This document shows, piece after piece, positions 44,591 to 54,214 of a stretch of 64,000 nucleotides of DNA. Numbering within the stretch: position 1 is the first letter of the stretch; the number at the start of each line of letters is the position of its first letter. The DNA comes from Ruegeria sp. ANG-R (GTDB lineage Bacteria > Pseudomonadota > Alphaproteobacteria > Rhodobacterales > Rhodobacteraceae), in contig NZ_JWLJ01000006.1 of NCBI RefSeq assembly GCF_000813985.1, positions 62,001 to 126,000 on the forward strand, written 5' to 3'. The position numbers were made by a program, and so were the translations under genes. The notes beneath the pieces are model-generated. The model was given only the letters and a program-made list of their open reading frames with translations. It made no database searches and was not told the DNA's origin.

Positions 44591-45259
44591 TTAACTCTCC
44601 TTCAGATGTGGCATGGCTTTACGTAGGTAGTCGTAGCCGGTGATCAATGTCAGCGCTGCGGCGATCCACAACAGCCACAGCCCGATACGGCCTGACCAGA
44701 ACATGCCTTCAAGGTACCAGCGCATGTGGTTCAGATCCTCCACTTGCCCGGTCAGCACCTGATCTATGGTCACATTATCCATGCCGAACGTGGCCATCAC
44801 GAAGTGATGTTCGAATATCCCCTGCGAGAACAGAATCGCAATCGCGACCATCTGCGCAGTCGTTTTCCATTTGGCCAGCTTCGTCACTTTCAGCGTCCCG
44901 GCCACATCGCCGAGATACTCCCGCAGGCCCGAGACAAAAACTTCGCGAAACAGGATCACCGTGGCCGGCAGCACCAGCCAGGGCGTCCAATGCTCGGTTG
45001 AATACCCAACCAGGATCATCAGCGCGATCACCACCATCGCCTTGTCGGCAATCGGGTCCAGCATCGCACCGATCTTGGTTTCCTGCTTCCAGGCCCGCGC
45101 CAGATAGCCATCGAACCAATCGGTGATGGCCGCAGACAGGAACAGGACCAGTGCGAACCAATCAGCGTAGGGCCGTGTGAAATACAAGAACATCACGGCA
45201 AGACCGGGTGCCGCCACCAGGCGTAGGACGGTCAGAATATTCGGCAGGTTCCATTTCAT
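44591..45259 (-). CDS. pgsA: CDP-diacylglycerol--glycerol-3-phosphate 3-phosphatidyltransferase
   Basis: A 222-aa inner-membrane enzyme that makes phosphatidylglycerol phosphate. The CDP-alcohol phosphotransferase motif is complete: DGYLARAWKQETKIGAMLDP followed by IADK, that is D-G-x2-A-R-x8-G-x3-D-x3-D. Four to five membrane segments flank it. Start at 45259 (MKWNLPNILTVLRLVAAPG) is the family start; the frame runs to 45391 but without homology. Upstream in the same minus-strand run as moaD/moaE, with no metabolic link apparent. Confidence 0.95.
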   Translation of the reverse strand: MKWNLPNILTVLRLVAAPGLAVMFLYFTRPYADWFALVLFLSAAITDWFDGYLARAWKQETKIGAMLDPIADKAMVVIALMILVGYSTEHWTPWLVLPATVILFREVFVSGLREYLGDVAGTLKVTKLAKWKTTAQMVAIAILFSQGIFEHHFVMATFGMDNVTIDQVLTGQVEDLNHMRWYLEGMFWSGRIGLWLLWIAAALTLITGYDYLRKAMPHLKES

Positions 45260-45448
45260 GGGTTGGACCCTACATCGCAGGTTCGGGACAGAAAAGACAG
45301 GGTCGAAAAAAACTGCCCGCGGACAAGCATTTGGCGCACTGCACGTCAAAGCGTCGCAACCGCACGCGCGCCACCGGTTATATCTTGGCACAGGAAAGCT
45401 TTGACGTCAGATTGGCGCGGCGGCGCCAGAAAGCACTCCAGAGCTGAC

Positions 45449-46333
45449 ATGACCACACATATTCAAACCGATCCCCGGTCGAACCTGATCGGCAGCGCAT
45501 GGATGATCGCAGCCATGGCCCTTTTCGCGATTGAAGACGCGTTGTTGAAAGGCGTGTCGGCCCTGTTGCCCATCTGGCAGGTACTGGTTCTGTTCGGCAC
45601 AGGTGGTGCGATAGTCTTCGCCTGCGTCACCACCTTACGTGGTGGTCAGTTGTTCCACCCTGACGTCCTTTCCCGGCCAATGAAGGTACGTGTGTTTTTC
45701 GAGATACTTGGGCGGATGTTCTACTTGCTGGCTATCGCCCTGACGCCGCTGTCATCAGCAACGGTTATTCTTCAGGCGACGCCGCTGGTCGTCGTCGCCG
45801 GGGCGGCGCTGTTCTTTGGCGAAACCGTGGGGTGGCGGCGTTGGAGCGCAATCCTGATCGGCTTGATCGGTGTCGTCGTCATCATCCGCCCGACCGGCGA
45901 CAGCTTTTCGGCGCTGTCGCTTCTGGCGGTGTTGGGGATGCTGGGGTTTGCAGGCCGCGATCTGGCCAGCCGCGCGGCGCCCATCACTTTGGGAACCGAC
46001 GTGCTGGGGTTTTATGGCTTTCTCTCAATCATTGTCGCCGGGTTCGCCTATCAGCCCTGGGAAGGGACCTCGATGGTGGCGCTGAACGCCGTGACAGGTG
46101 CGCATGTTGCGGCAGCTGTCGCCATCGGAACGATGGCCTATGCATCCCTGATGAAAGCGATGCGGACCGGCGAAGTCTCGGCGGTGACGCCATTTCGCTA
46201 TTCCAGACTGCTTTTCGGAATTGGGCTAGGCATTTTCCTGTTCCAAGAGCAGCTGGATCAAACCATGTGGATCGGCAGCGCGCTGATCGTTGCTTCGGGG
46301 CTTTATATCCTCTGGCGCGGCCGAAAAGCCTAG
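45449..46333 (+). CDS. DMT-superfamily (EamA) transporter
   Basis: A 294-aa inner-membrane protein with about ten hydrophobic segments in two EamA repeats. Seen: [40 protein letters not shown] (first repeat end), [20 protein letters not shown] and [20 protein letters not shown] (second repeat). Probably an exporter of a metabolite; substrate unknown. The ATG at 45449 is the first with homology, the frame being open to 45263. Its stop overlaps the uvrC stop convergently (46330-46333). Confidence 0.9.
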   Translation: MTTHIQTDPRSNLIGSAWMIAAMALFAIEDALLKGVSALLPIWQVLVLFGTGGAIVFACVTTLRGGQLFHPDVLSRPMKVRVFFEILGRMFYLLAIALTPLSSATVILQATPLVVVAGAALFFGETVGWRRWSAILIGLIGVVVIIRPTGDSFSALSLLAVLGMLGFAGRDLASRAAPITLGTDVLGFYGFLSIIVAGFAYQPWEGTSMVALNAVTGAHVAAAVAIGTMAYASLMKAMRTGEVSAVTPFRYSRLLFGIGLGIFLFQEQLDQTMWIGSALIVASGLYILWRGRKA

Positions 46334-48204
46334 CCCTTGTCATGGAAGAAATCATAGACCTTCTGCGCCAGCCCGGCCGAGATCCCCTCAACCGCTTTGA
46401 GGTCCGCCAGATTGGCCCGGCTCACGGCTTTGGCGCTGCCGAAATGAGCCAGCAAAGCCCGTTTGCGCGCAGCCCCGACGCCGGTGATTTCGTCCAGAGG
46501 CGTTGCGCCAACGGCCTTGGCGCGTTTCGCACGATGGGTACCGATGGCGAACCGGTGTGCCTCATCCCTGAGGCGTTGGATGAAATATAGCACCGGATCG
46601 TTGCGTTTCAGCGCAAACGGGCGTTGACCGGTCCGGTGAAATTCTTCCTTACCATGGTCACGGTCCACACCTTTGGCGACGCCGATCATGGGAATGTCTT
46701 CGACACCATGTTCGACCATGATTTCGTGCACGGCACTCACCTGCCCCGCACCGCCATCGATCAACAGCAAATCCGGCCACAACCCCTTGTCTCGATCCGG
46801 GTCTTCCTTTTGCAATCGGGTAAAGCGGCGGGTCAGCACCTCTTTCATCATCCCGAAATCGTCGCCCGGAGTCAGATCATCACCCCGGATATTGAACTTG
46901 CGATAGGCGTTTCTCATGAACCCTTCGGGGCCGGCAACGATCATGCCACCGACCGCATTGGTACCCTGAATATGCGAGTTGTCGTAAACTTCGATCCGAT
47001 TGGGCGGGCTGTCCAGATCAAATGCCTCAGCGACCCCTCGCAGCAGTTTGGCCTGAGTCGCGCTTTCGGACATCCGCCGGGCGAGTGACTCGCGCGCATT
47101 GCGTAGCGCGCCCGCGATCAGTTCCTGCTTTTCACCGCGCTGAGGAACCAGAATCTCTACTTTGCGCCCGGCCTTTTCCGACAACGCTTCCTGCATCAGA
47201 TCGGCGTTTTCGATTGCGTCGGACAGGATCAACTGACGTGGCGGTTCCTTGTTGTCATAGAACTGGCCGAGGAATGCCTCCATTACCTCGGCCGGGGAAA
47301 CATCCGGCCCGACCCGAGGATAGAAGTCCTTGTTTCCCCAATTCTGATTGGCGCGGATGAAGAACACCTGCACACAAGCCTGCCCGCTATCCATATAAAG
47401 ACCGATCACATCCGCCTCAGCGACGCCCCGTGGATTGATGCCCTGAGAGGTCTGAACCTGGGTCAGAGCCCGGATGCGATCGCGCAGACCAGCGGCACGT
47501 TCGAACTCCATCGCCTCGGAGGCGGCCATCATCTGTTCGGCCAGATCCTCCTGCACTTTGGTAGACCGGCCTGACAGGAACCGCTCGGCATCCTTTACGC
47601 TTTCGCGGTAATCCACCTCGGAAATCAACCCGACACACGGCCCGGAACAGCGCTTGATCTGATAGAGCAGACAAGGCCGTGTGCGGCTCTCAAACATGGA
47701 ATCCGAACAGTTGCGCAGCAGGAACGCCTTTTGCAACTGATTGAGCGTCCGGTTCACTGCCCCTGCGCTGGCGAAAGGTCCGAAATAAGCGCCTTTTTCC
47801 TTCTTGGCCCCGCGATGCTTCTTGATCTGTGGAAAGGCGTGATCCTTGGCGACCAGAATGTTCGGAAAGCTTTTGTCATCGCGAAGCAGCACATTGTACT
47901 TCGGCTTGAGCTGTTTGATCAGGTTCTGCTCAAGCAACAGGGCTTCTGTCTCGGTCCGCGTGGTCAGGAACATCATCGAGGCGGTCGCCGCGATCATCTT
48001 TTCGATCCGCCCCGAATGCCCTGGACGCATATAGTTCGATACCCGCGCCTTCAGGTTCCGCGCCTTGCCCACGTACAGAACCCGGCTATCAGCATCCAGC
48101 ATTCGATAAACGCCGGGCGAGCTGTCCAGCGTTTTTACATACCGCTGAATACAGGCATATCCCGTGAGTTCAGTGTCCGGTTTGGTATCGTTGTGAGATG
48201 TCAT
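46330..48204 (-). CDS. uvrC: Excinuclease ABC subunit C
   Basis: A 624-aa nucleotide-excision repair endonuclease. Domains in order: GIY-YIG nuclease ([20 protein letters not shown], residues 34-53), cysteine-containing region ([17 protein letters not shown]), UVR motif [20 protein letters not shown] near residue 230, the RNase H-like C-terminal nuclease ([20 protein letters not shown] and [12 protein letters not shown]), and tandem helix-hairpin-helix ([33 protein letters not shown]). Full length. No strong Shine-Dalgarno before the ATG at 48204. Confidence 0.97.
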   Translation of the reverse strand: MTSHNDTKPDTELTGYACIQRYVKTLDSSPGVYRMLDADSRVLYVGKARNLKARVSNYMRPGHSGRIEKMIAATASMMFLTTRTETEALLLEQNLIKQLKPKYNVLLRDDKSFPNILVAKDHAFPQIKKHRGAKKEKGAYFGPFASAGAVNRTLNQLQKAFLLRNCSDSMFESRTRPCLLYQIKRCSGPCVGLISEVDYRESVKDAERFLSGRSTKVQEDLAEQMMAASEAMEFERAAGLRDRIRALTQVQTSQGINPRGVAEADVIGLYMDSGQACVQVFFIRANQNWGNKDFYPRVGPDVSPAEVMEAFLGQFYDNKEPPRQLILSDAIENADLMQEALSEKAGRKVEILVPQRGEKQELIAGALRNARESLARRMSESATQAKLLRGVAEAFDLDSPPNRIEVYDNSHIQGTNAVGGMIVAGPEGFMRNAYRKFNIRGDDLTPGDDFGMMKEVLTRRFTRLQKEDPDRDKGLWPDLLLIDGGAGQVSAVHEIMVEHGVEDIPMIGVAKGVDRDHGKEEFHRTGQRPFALKRNDPVLYFIQRLRDEAHRFAIGTHRAKRAKAVGATPLDEITGVGAARKRALLAHFGSAKAVSRANLADLKAVEGISAGLAQKVYDFFHDKG

Positions 48205-48494
48205 GGCCGTGACTTATGATTCTCTGACCATGGCTGCAATCTTGTGCGCTTCAGATCAAGAGAAAACAAATCCACGACTTCTGTGGATAACTGTGCAGAT
48301 AACTTTTGGGGCATCACGATTTTCCCTTGAATCCTTACCTATTCGTTGATCTGCACAAAAAATAGGCAGGAAATTATGGTATTGTTTTTAAACAATATTT
48401 TATATCATCTGAGACAAGTATATGAAAATTAAGACAATTTTGTAACGCTCAGGTAACAGGGATGAGAGCGGTGCAAAACTTGCAGCTGATATGT
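48205..48494. other. AT-rich intergenic region upstream of uvrC
   Basis: A 290-bp stretch between the SDR gene end and the uvrC start with no supportable gene. It is markedly AT-rich, above all 48355-48450. It contains a 16-bp palindrome at 48381-48396 (ATTGTTT, TT, AAACAAT), which could be an operator, followed by a further AT run ATTTTATATCAT. The uvrC promoter must lie here. Confidence 0.6.
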
Positions 48495-49274
48495 CTATTC
48501 TATGCCCAGAACATCCGGCGTTTGCCAGCCCAGATGCTGCCCGCCATCGACGCATAACAACTGGCCGGTAACGGCATGTGCATCCAGAAAGTACCCCAGC
48601 GCGGCGGTGATGTCCGACGGGTTTGCTCCGCGCTCCAGAATTGTGTTCTGCCTTTGTGCATTAAAGTGCTTTTCACTTTGTCGATGGCCCTGCAGCGTCG
48701 GGCCCGGACCTATTGCGTTCACGCGGATTGCAGGCGTCAACGCCTGCGCGGTTGTCCGGGTCAGCGCCCACAGGCCCATCTTGGCAATCGTGTACGACAT
48801 GAATTCAGGGGTCAGCTTGCGCACCCGCATATCCACCATGTTTACGATCAGCCCAACCGCCTGAGGTTCTCCCTGATCATCCAACTCCGGCTCCAGCCCT
48901 TGCCCGGCCATGGCTTGCGTCAGAACAAATGGTGCACGCAGGTTGCTGTCGAGATGCCGGTCCCAGCTTTGGCGGGTCGCCGTGTGGATATTGTCATACT
49001 CAAAAATTGACGCGTTGTTGACCAGACAGGTGATCGGCCCACCCAGCGCTTCAACCGCACGGGGAAGCAATGTGCCGACCTGGGCTTCGTCCAGCAGATC
49101 GGCTTGCAGCGCGACTGACGCGCGGCCCCGCGCCTGAACCTCGGCCACCGTTTCGCGTGCCGCTTGTTCCGAGTTGGCATAGTGGACAGCGACATCCATG
49201 CCGCGCTGCGCCAGATAAAGCGCCATAGCACGGCCAAGGCGTTTTCCGGCGCCGGTCACCAAGGCTCGGGTCAT
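48495..49274 (-). CDS. SDR family oxidoreductase (pteridine-reductase-like)
   Basis: A 259-aa Rossmann oxidoreductase. Seen: cofactor loop VTGAGKRLGRAMALYLAQRG (TGxxxRxG pattern, near residues 7-15), NNASIFEYD, and the catalytic YTIAK (Tyr-x3-Lys) about residue 162. The IVNMVDMRV stretch before it replaces the usual catalytic Ser with Val-Asp, as in pteridine/dihydrofolate reductases of the FolM/PTR1 type. Pteridine or dihydromonapterin reduction is likely but not certain. The start is preceded by AGGGGAGAG. Confidence 0.88.
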   Translation of the reverse strand: MTRALVTGAGKRLGRAMALYLAQRGMDVAVHYANSEQAARETVAEVQARGRASVALQADLLDEAQVGTLLPRAVEALGGPITCLVNNASIFEYDNIHTATRQSWDRHLDSNLRAPFVLTQAMAGQGLEPELDDQGEPQAVGLIVNMVDMRVRKLTPEFMSYTIAKMGLWALTRTTAQALTPAIRVNAIGPGPTLQGHRQSEKHFNAQRQNTILERGANPSDITAALGYFLDAHAVTGQLLCVDGGQHLGWQTPDVLGIE

Positions 49275-49295
49275 GGGCTCTCTCCCCTGATCAGA

Positions 49296-50258
49296 TCACG
49301 CCAGAAGGCTGACGACGTAAATCAAATAAAGCAGCGTCAGAACCAGTCCCCAGATACGCGTAATATCTTTTTTGAAAAACACGAATGGGACCAGCAGCAG
49401 CGATGCACCCAGCATCACCCACAGATCGAACCGAAGGAATTCAGGGTCCACAGGGATGCGCCCGAACAGAGTTGTGATACCGATGATGGCCAACAGGTTG
49501 AACATGTTCGAACCGATAACGTTGCCCAGCGCCACATCGGCCTGACGGCGCAACGCCGCCATTACTGTTGTCGCTAGTTCCGGCAAAGACGTGCCCACGG
49601 CAATCAGCGTCAAACCGATCACCGTCTCACTGACGCCGTAGTCGCGGGCGATGATCGTCGCGTTGTCCACCAGCAATTGCGCACCCATTGGCAGGCCGAT
49701 CAGGCCGAGAACCAGATACAGGGACACCTTCCAATAAGGCATGTCCGGATCGGCTTCTTCGAGGCCTTCAAGCTCATCTTCATCCGCGCACGCTTCGCCA
49801 CAGGCCTTGCGATGGGCATGTGCCTCGCGGAAGGCATTGGCCAGAACCAGCGCCAGCGCCGCCAGCAGGATTGCCCCGCTGAACAGGTTAAAGACTCCGC
49901 AGAAGGCCAGCCCGATAAACAGGACCGTTGCAAGCAGCATGAAGACATAGTTCTTGCGGCTGTCGCACTCGCTTGTGTGCAAGGTGGCCAGCAGTGCAGG
50001 CAGACCCAGAACCAGAAGTATGTTGGCCGTGTTCGACCCGACCACGTTGCCCAGCGCAATACCGGGCGCGTTTTCCTTGATGGCGCTGATCGCGATCAGC
50101 AACTCGGGCGCCGAGGTGCCGAATGCCACGATGGTCAGACTTACGATCAGAGCGGGAACACCCAGTCGCAGACTGAGATTGACCGCCCCGCGGACCAACG
50201 CGTCCCCGGCAAGCAGCAGGATCAGCAACCCTAGGCCGGAAAACAGCCACGCCGTCAT
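49296..50258 (-). CDS. Calcium/sodium antiporter (CaCA family, YrbG-like)
   Basis: A 320-aa inner-membrane exchanger with ten hydrophobic segments. The two alpha-repeats are visible: FGTSAPELLIAISAIKEN with GNVVGSNTANILLVLGLPA (residues 47-80), and GTSLPELATTVMAALRRQ with GNVIGSNMFNLLAIIGI (second half). The central loop (about residues 150-172) is acidic and Cys-containing: KACGEACADEDELEGLEEAD. It should exchange Ca2+ or K+ for Na+/H+. The start overlaps the upstream small gene (ATGA). Confidence 0.93.
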   Translation of the reverse strand: MTAWLFSGLGLLILLLAGDALVRGAVNLSLRLGVPALIVSLTIVAFGTSAPELLIAISAIKENAPGIALGNVVGSNTANILLVLGLPALLATLHTSECDSRKNYVFMLLATVLFIGLAFCGVFNLFSGAILLAALALVLANAFREAHAHRKACGEACADEDELEGLEEADPDMPYWKVSLYLVLGLIGLPMGAQLLVDNATIIARDYGVSETVIGLTLIAVGTSLPELATTVMAALRRQADVALGNVIGSNMFNLLAIIGITTLFGRIPVDPEFLRFDLWVMLGASLLLVPFVFFKKDITRIWGLVLTLLYLIYVVSLLA

Positions 50259-50425
50259 CCACGGCCTCCTTTTTCACACGGACACGAGCCTTTGCCGATC
50301 CGGAAACGCCCACATCGAGGACACTTGGCGGAACTCAACCGTTTCTGGCCCGGAAAGCGCAACTTGCCGAACATCGCCAGAACGCCCATGGCGATCAGGA
50401 ACAGGGTGACAGCCTTGATGATCAC
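50255..50425 (-). CDS. Microprotein: one membrane helix plus zinc-ribbon
   Basis: A 56-aa protein starting at GTG 50425, one base after the sppA stop and ending in an ATGA overlap with the antiporter start. Residues 4-20 form a membrane helix (KAVTLFLIAMGVLAMF); residues 35-50 have CPRCGRFRIGKGSCPC, four cysteines spaced as a zinc ribbon. The frame is open upstream to 50479, but that would run into sppA. It may anchor or tune one of its neighbours. Function unknown. Confidence 0.7.
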   Translation of the reverse strand: MIIKAVTLFLIAMGVLAMFGKLRFPGQKRLSSAKCPRCGRFRIGKGSCPCEKGGRG

Positions 50426-50426
50426 G

Positions 50427-51224
50427 TTACAACCCGAAACGCGCGTAGGCGGCGCGCTCCTCAAGCCCGGCGATGGCATCCTGCGCCATCGTTGCCCCGA
50501 AGCGTGACCAGATCGGCTTGCGCAGCCCGTAGCGGCGGAACCTGACCTTGTCGCCGAACTTTTCCTGCATCTTGGGTTTCAGATGCGCGATGCCGTCGAT
50601 CAGGCCCAGCTCTTGCGCGCGGCGCGCCAGCCAGACCTCGCCATTGAACAGGTCAGCATCGGTATTCAGCTTGCCGTCCCGGCGGGTTTTGACATGGGTG
50701 ACGAAATTCTCATGGATATCGCCCAGCAGCACTTTGAGCCGCGCGACGTCCTCTTTCTTTTCCGGGGCAAACGGATCGAGCATCGATTTCGACTGACCCG
50801 CTGTGTGCACGCGCCTCTCAAAGCCTTGCCGCGCCAGAAAGACATGCGCGCCGAACCCCGACGAGATTACGCCGATCGATCCCAGAACCGAACTGTCGTC
50901 AGCCCAGATTTCATCTGCCGACGCCGCCAGCCAGTATCCGCCCGAGGCGGCCACATCTTCGACGAAAGCGTAGACCGGAATATCAAGCTCGTCCGCCAGC
51001 CGCCGGATACGCGCGCCGATCAACGAGCTTTGGACAGGTGATCCTCCGGGCGAGTTGACCTCAAGCGCTACCGCGGCAGGCTTGCCCTTGCGAAAGGCTT
51101 TTTCCAGAACCGGCGCCAGAGCGGTGGCATTCATCGACCCGCGCCCGGCCATTCCGATGGCACCGGACAAGCGGACAACGGCCACCAGGGGCTGCTTTTT
51201 CACGAAGGACAGGCTGAGTTTCAT
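50427..51224 (-). CDS. S49 family peptidase (SppA/SohB-like)
   Basis: A 265-aa serine protease of the S49 family. Seen: VALEVNSPGGSPVQSSLIGA (oxyanion and substrate cleft), YAFVEDVAASGGYWLAASAD with the nucleophile Ser, and VHTAGQSKSMLDPFAPEKKE where Lys is the general base. It is of single-unit length, with no clear N-terminal membrane helix, so it is closer to a cytoplasmic or weakly attached SppA than to E. coli SppA. Signal-peptide peptidase activity is inferred. First gene of the sppA - microprotein - antiporter run. Confidence 0.9.
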   Translation of the reverse strand: MKLSLSFVKKQPLVAVVRLSGAIGMAGRGSMNATALAPVLEKAFRKGKPAAVALEVNSPGGSPVQSSLIGARIRRLADELDIPVYAFVEDVAASGGYWLAASADEIWADDSSVLGSIGVISSGFGAHVFLARQGFERRVHTAGQSKSMLDPFAPEKKEDVARLKVLLGDIHENFVTHVKTRRDGKLNTDADLFNGEVWLARRAQELGLIDGIAHLKPKMQEKFGDKVRFRRYGLRKPIWSRFGATMAQDAIAGLEERAAYARFGL

Positions 51225-51328
51225 GGAAGCCGATGTAGAGCGCGCCGAGGCCGTAAACAAGAGACCCGAAGCGCCATAAACGCGACGTGAACCAATTTCA
51301 CACACCTGATGGGCAAAAATGCAACGCC

Positions 51329-52090
51329 CTAGCTACGGATGCGCCAACCAGTTTTGAAGATCCAGCCGATGATCGCAAGGCAGATTCCGGTAAATGCCAG
51401 TATCGCAAGAAGGCTCCAGAATATCGGGACATCGGCGATACCGTAGAATGACCAGCGGAACCCGGAAATCAGATAAACCACGGGGTTGAACAAGGTGATT
51501 GTTTGCCAGAGAGGTGGTAGCATCGAGATTGAATAGAACGTCCCGCCCAGAAAAATCAGTGGTGTCACAACAAGCTGGGGAACAAGCGACATCTGTTCAA
51601 AGTTACCCGCCCAGATGCCCACGATGAAACCCAGCAAAGAAAAGCTGAGGCAGGACAGGATCAGGAATGCGGCCATCGCGAACGGATGTTCTATTCGTAT
51701 GTCCACAAAGAAGGTGGCGGTAACCAGAATGACCAGACCCACGAACAACGCCTTGGTTGCCGCGGCGCCGACATAGCCAATGACAATTTCGATGAAATTG
51801 ATCGGGGCCGACAACAGCTCGTAAATCGTGCCCAGAAACTTGGGGAAGTAGATACCGAAGGATGCGTTTGAGATCGACAGCATCACCACGGAAAGCATGA
51901 TAAGGCCCGGCACGATGAACGCGCCGTAGGATACGCCCTCGATTTCCTGGATACGGCTGCCGATGGCGGTGCCGAACACCACGAAATAGAGTGAGGTCGA
52001 CAGGACCGGTGAGAGAAAACTCTGCGCAAGGGTGCGGAAGAACCGGGCCATTTCAAACCGGTAGATGGCGGCAATGGCGGACCAGTTCAT
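51329..52090 (-). CDS. ABC-2 type transporter permease
   Basis: A 253-aa permease with six hydrophobic segments. Seen: [40 protein letters not shown] and [20 protein letters not shown], matching the ABC2 membrane family (NodJ/DrrB-like). It pairs with the ATPase encoded directly upstream, whose stop overlaps its ATG (ATGA). The substrate is unknown; such exporters often carry lipids, glycans or antibiotics. Confidence 0.92.
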   Translation of the reverse strand: MNWSAIAAIYRFEMARFFRTLAQSFLSPVLSTSLYFVVFGTAIGSRIQEIEGVSYGAFIVPGLIMLSVVMLSISNASFGIYFPKFLGTIYELLSAPINFIEIVIGYVGAAATKALFVGLVILVTATFFVDIRIEHPFAMAAFLILSCLSFSLLGFIVGIWAGNFEQMSLVPQLVVTPLIFLGGTFYSISMLPPLWQTITLFNPVVYLISGFRWSFYGIADVPIFWSLLAILAFTGICLAIIGWIFKTGWRIRS

Positions 52091-53016
52091 GCGGGCTCTC
52101 CGGACACGAGGTTAACGAATATCTCTTCAAGGCTCGACTGGCGGGTCTGGACGTCGCGTAACACCAGACCGGCCTGCGCCACGTCATTGAGAAGGGTGGT
52201 GATCCCGGTGCGCTCCGCATGGGTATCGTAGGTATAGATCAGCGCGTCCCCTGCCCCATTCAAAGCCAGATTATGCTCGGACAGGCTTTCGGGTATGGTC
52301 GACACAGGCTCCGTCAGCATCACCTCGATCTGTTTCTTGCCCATCTGCGCCATCAATGTGTCTTTATCCTGCACCAGCAGAAGCTCGCCCTTGTCGATGA
52401 CACCGACGCGATCGGCAATCGCCTCGGCCTCTTCGATGTAGTGAGTGGTCAGGATGATGGTGACGCCCGCTTGCTTCAGCTCGGCGACGATCTCCCACAT
52501 GTCCTTGCGCAGTTCGACGTCCACACCGGCGGTCGGCTCATCCAGAAACAGCACGCGCGGCTCGTGGGCCAGCGCCTTGGCAATCAGCACCCGGCGTTTC
52601 ATGCCGCCGGACAGTTCCTTGATCGCATTGCGGCGCTTATCCCAAAGAGACAGCTTTCGAAGGATTTCCTCGATCCGTGCATTGTCGCTGCCATGACCGA
52701 ACAGACCGCGTGAGAACCGAACGGTGTTCCAGACCTTCTCGAACGGCTCAAGCGCGATCTCCTGCGGCACCAGTCCGATCATCTTGCGCGCTGCACGAAA
52801 CTCGGTCTGGATGTCATACCCGCCAACGGTGACCGAACCCGATGTCGGCGTCGTAATACCGCAAACGGTCGAAATCAATGTTGTTTTGCCCGCACCATTG
52901 GGGCCCAACAGCGCCAGAATCTCACCTTCTTCAATGTCCAGAGACACGCCTTTCAGCGCCTCAAAACCATTGGCATAGGACTTTCGCAAATCCAGGATGG
53001 ACAAAATGGTCGTCAT
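52087..53016 (-). CDS. ABC transporter ATP-binding protein (ABC-2 exporter)
   Basis: A 309-aa ATPase. Seen: Walker [19 protein letters not shown] (residues 37-54), Q-loop [15 protein letters not shown], signature [16 protein letters not shown], Walker [20 protein letters not shown] and switch His in [19 protein letters not shown]. The C-terminal 80 residues are a DrrA/NodI-type accessory domain. Start at 53016 is chosen over 53079 because the homology begins at [13 protein letters not shown]. Confidence 0.94.
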   Translation of the reverse strand: MTTILSILDLRKSYANGFEALKGVSLDIEEGEILALLGPNGAGKTTLISTVCGITTPTSGSVTVGGYDIQTEFRAARKMIGLVPQEIALEPFEKVWNTVRFSRGLFGHGSDNARIEEILRKLSLWDKRRNAIKELSGGMKRRVLIAKALAHEPRVLFLDEPTAGVDVELRKDMWEIVAELKQAGVTIILTTHYIEEAEAIADRVGVIDKGELLLVQDKDTLMAQMGKKQIEVMLTEPVSTIPESLSEHNLALNGAGDALIYTYDTHAERTGITTLLNDVAQAGLVLRDVQTRQSSLEEIFVNLVSGEPA

Positions 53017-53104
53017 GCGTTCCCTCGTTTGACCGCAACCTATCGCGCCGAACCATCTTGCGACAGTCCTGTTACGCACATTGTCCTGCGCGTATGCGCA
53101 GGGC

Positions 53105-53620
53105 CTAGTCCCGTCCGGTCAGGCGGCCAAGCCAACCCGATTTGGATTCTTCCTCGGTGTCGTCGTCCTGCGGCGGCGGCCCTTCGAAATGCTCTTGCAG
53201 ATTGGCAAAGAACTGATCCGCCATCTTCTTGGCGAATCCGTCGATCAGACGGCTGCCCAACTGCGCCAGCTTGCCCCCCACCTTGGCCTCCACCTCGTAG
53301 CTCAGAGCGGTGCCGCCAGCCTCGCCGGGCTCCAACGTCACGTTTGCGCTGCCCTTGGCAAAGCCTGCCGCGCCGCCCTTACCCTCTCCTGCGATGGTCA
53401 AACGCTCAGGTTCAATCATGTCAGACATGGTAACCGTGCCTTTGAACGTCGCCTTCACAGGCCCGACCTTTTGCACCACGGTCGCGTGATACCCCTCAGC
53501 CGGATTGCCCGTGATCTCCTGCGCGCCGCCGATGCAGGCTTTCAACACTTCGGGGTCCAACAGGGCAGCATAAACGGCGGAGGGAGGTGCCTGAATCTCG
53601 CGGGTGTCGCTTAACTGCAT
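53105..53620 (-). CDS. coxG: CoxG/SRPBCC family protein
   Basis: A 171-aa protein with a START/SRPBCC fold. Seen: [40 protein letters not shown], and the Gly-rich [20 protein letters not shown], all typical of CO-dehydrogenase subunit G relatives. The acidic tail ([20 protein letters not shown]) would be the membrane- or partner-binding end. In carboxydotrophs CoxG helps recruit CODH to the membrane, but no coxLMS genes are near, so a CO role cannot be assumed. Start at 53620 begins the homology. Confidence 0.88.
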   Translation of the reverse strand: MQLSDTREIQAPPSAVYAALLDPEVLKACIGGAQEITGNPAEGYHATVVQKVGPVKATFKGTVTMSDMIEPERLTIAGEGKGGAAGFAKGSANVTLEPGEAGGTALSYEVEAKVGGKLAQLGSRLIDGFAKKMADQFFANLQEHFEGPPPQDDDTEEESKSGWLGRLTGRD

Positions 53621-53767
53621 CTGAAAACCTCTTTCAATCCTGTTGCAGACCAACAAAGACCTAGCCTCGAAATATCGATGCAGGCAACCCAATTGCGCCG
53701 ACCACAGTGCCAGGGCCACAATTCTTCGCTTGCATTCGCAACCCCATGTAGAATCCCTGCGCCGTAG

Positions 53768-53988
53768 GACCTTGGCATTGCCGAAAGCCTGATCACGACC
53801 GCCGACGCCTTGATTGAGGGATTTCGCCCCGGCGTGATGGAAAGCTGGGTCTCGGTCCAGAGAACTGCTGGCGCATCAACCCCAAACTGGTCTATGGCCG
53901 GATGACAGGTTGAGGACAACACAGCCCGCTGTCTGATACAGCGGACAACGACCTCAACTATATCGCGCTTTACCGGCAGCTTGTTTAG
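53768..53988 (+). pseudogene. CaiB/BaiF CoA-transferase (racemase-type) remnant
   Basis: The nucleotides read as an internal piece of a class III CoA-transferase/alpha-methylacyl-CoA racemase. The first frame gives [17 protein letters not shown]; a single missing base near 53843 then shifts to [20 protein letters not shown] and RMTG; the conserved Trp after RMTG is replaced by TGA, after which the reading continues with PLSDTADNDLNYIALY. Both ends of the gene are missing. So it is a decayed fragment with a frameshift, a nonsense codon and truncation. It marks the start of the less GC-rich segment. Confidence 0.85.
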
Positions 53989-54214
53989 CTTGGTTTTTTA
54001 AGTTCGTTGATGAGCAACCGGGGCTCAAAAACGTGGAGCCACTCAATCTCTGGGCTGACAGGCGCTCACCGTCCGGCAACTTCGACGAAGGGTGTCAGGT
54101 TGCCGATTAATTGATCTTCAAGGCGATGTGCGTTGGAGGTACAGCAACCTTGGCTAGTATTTTGCAATCTGGCTTAAGTCGCATACACATAAGTACCGTT
54201 AGCTTCTGCTGGAG
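53989..54214. other. Non-coding spacer, nothing recognised
   Basis: 226 bp between the broken CoA-transferase and the end of the glycosyltransferase gene. No convincing frame and no terminator. A GGCAAC...GTTGCC inverted pair lies at about 54073-54103. Confidence 0.4.
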
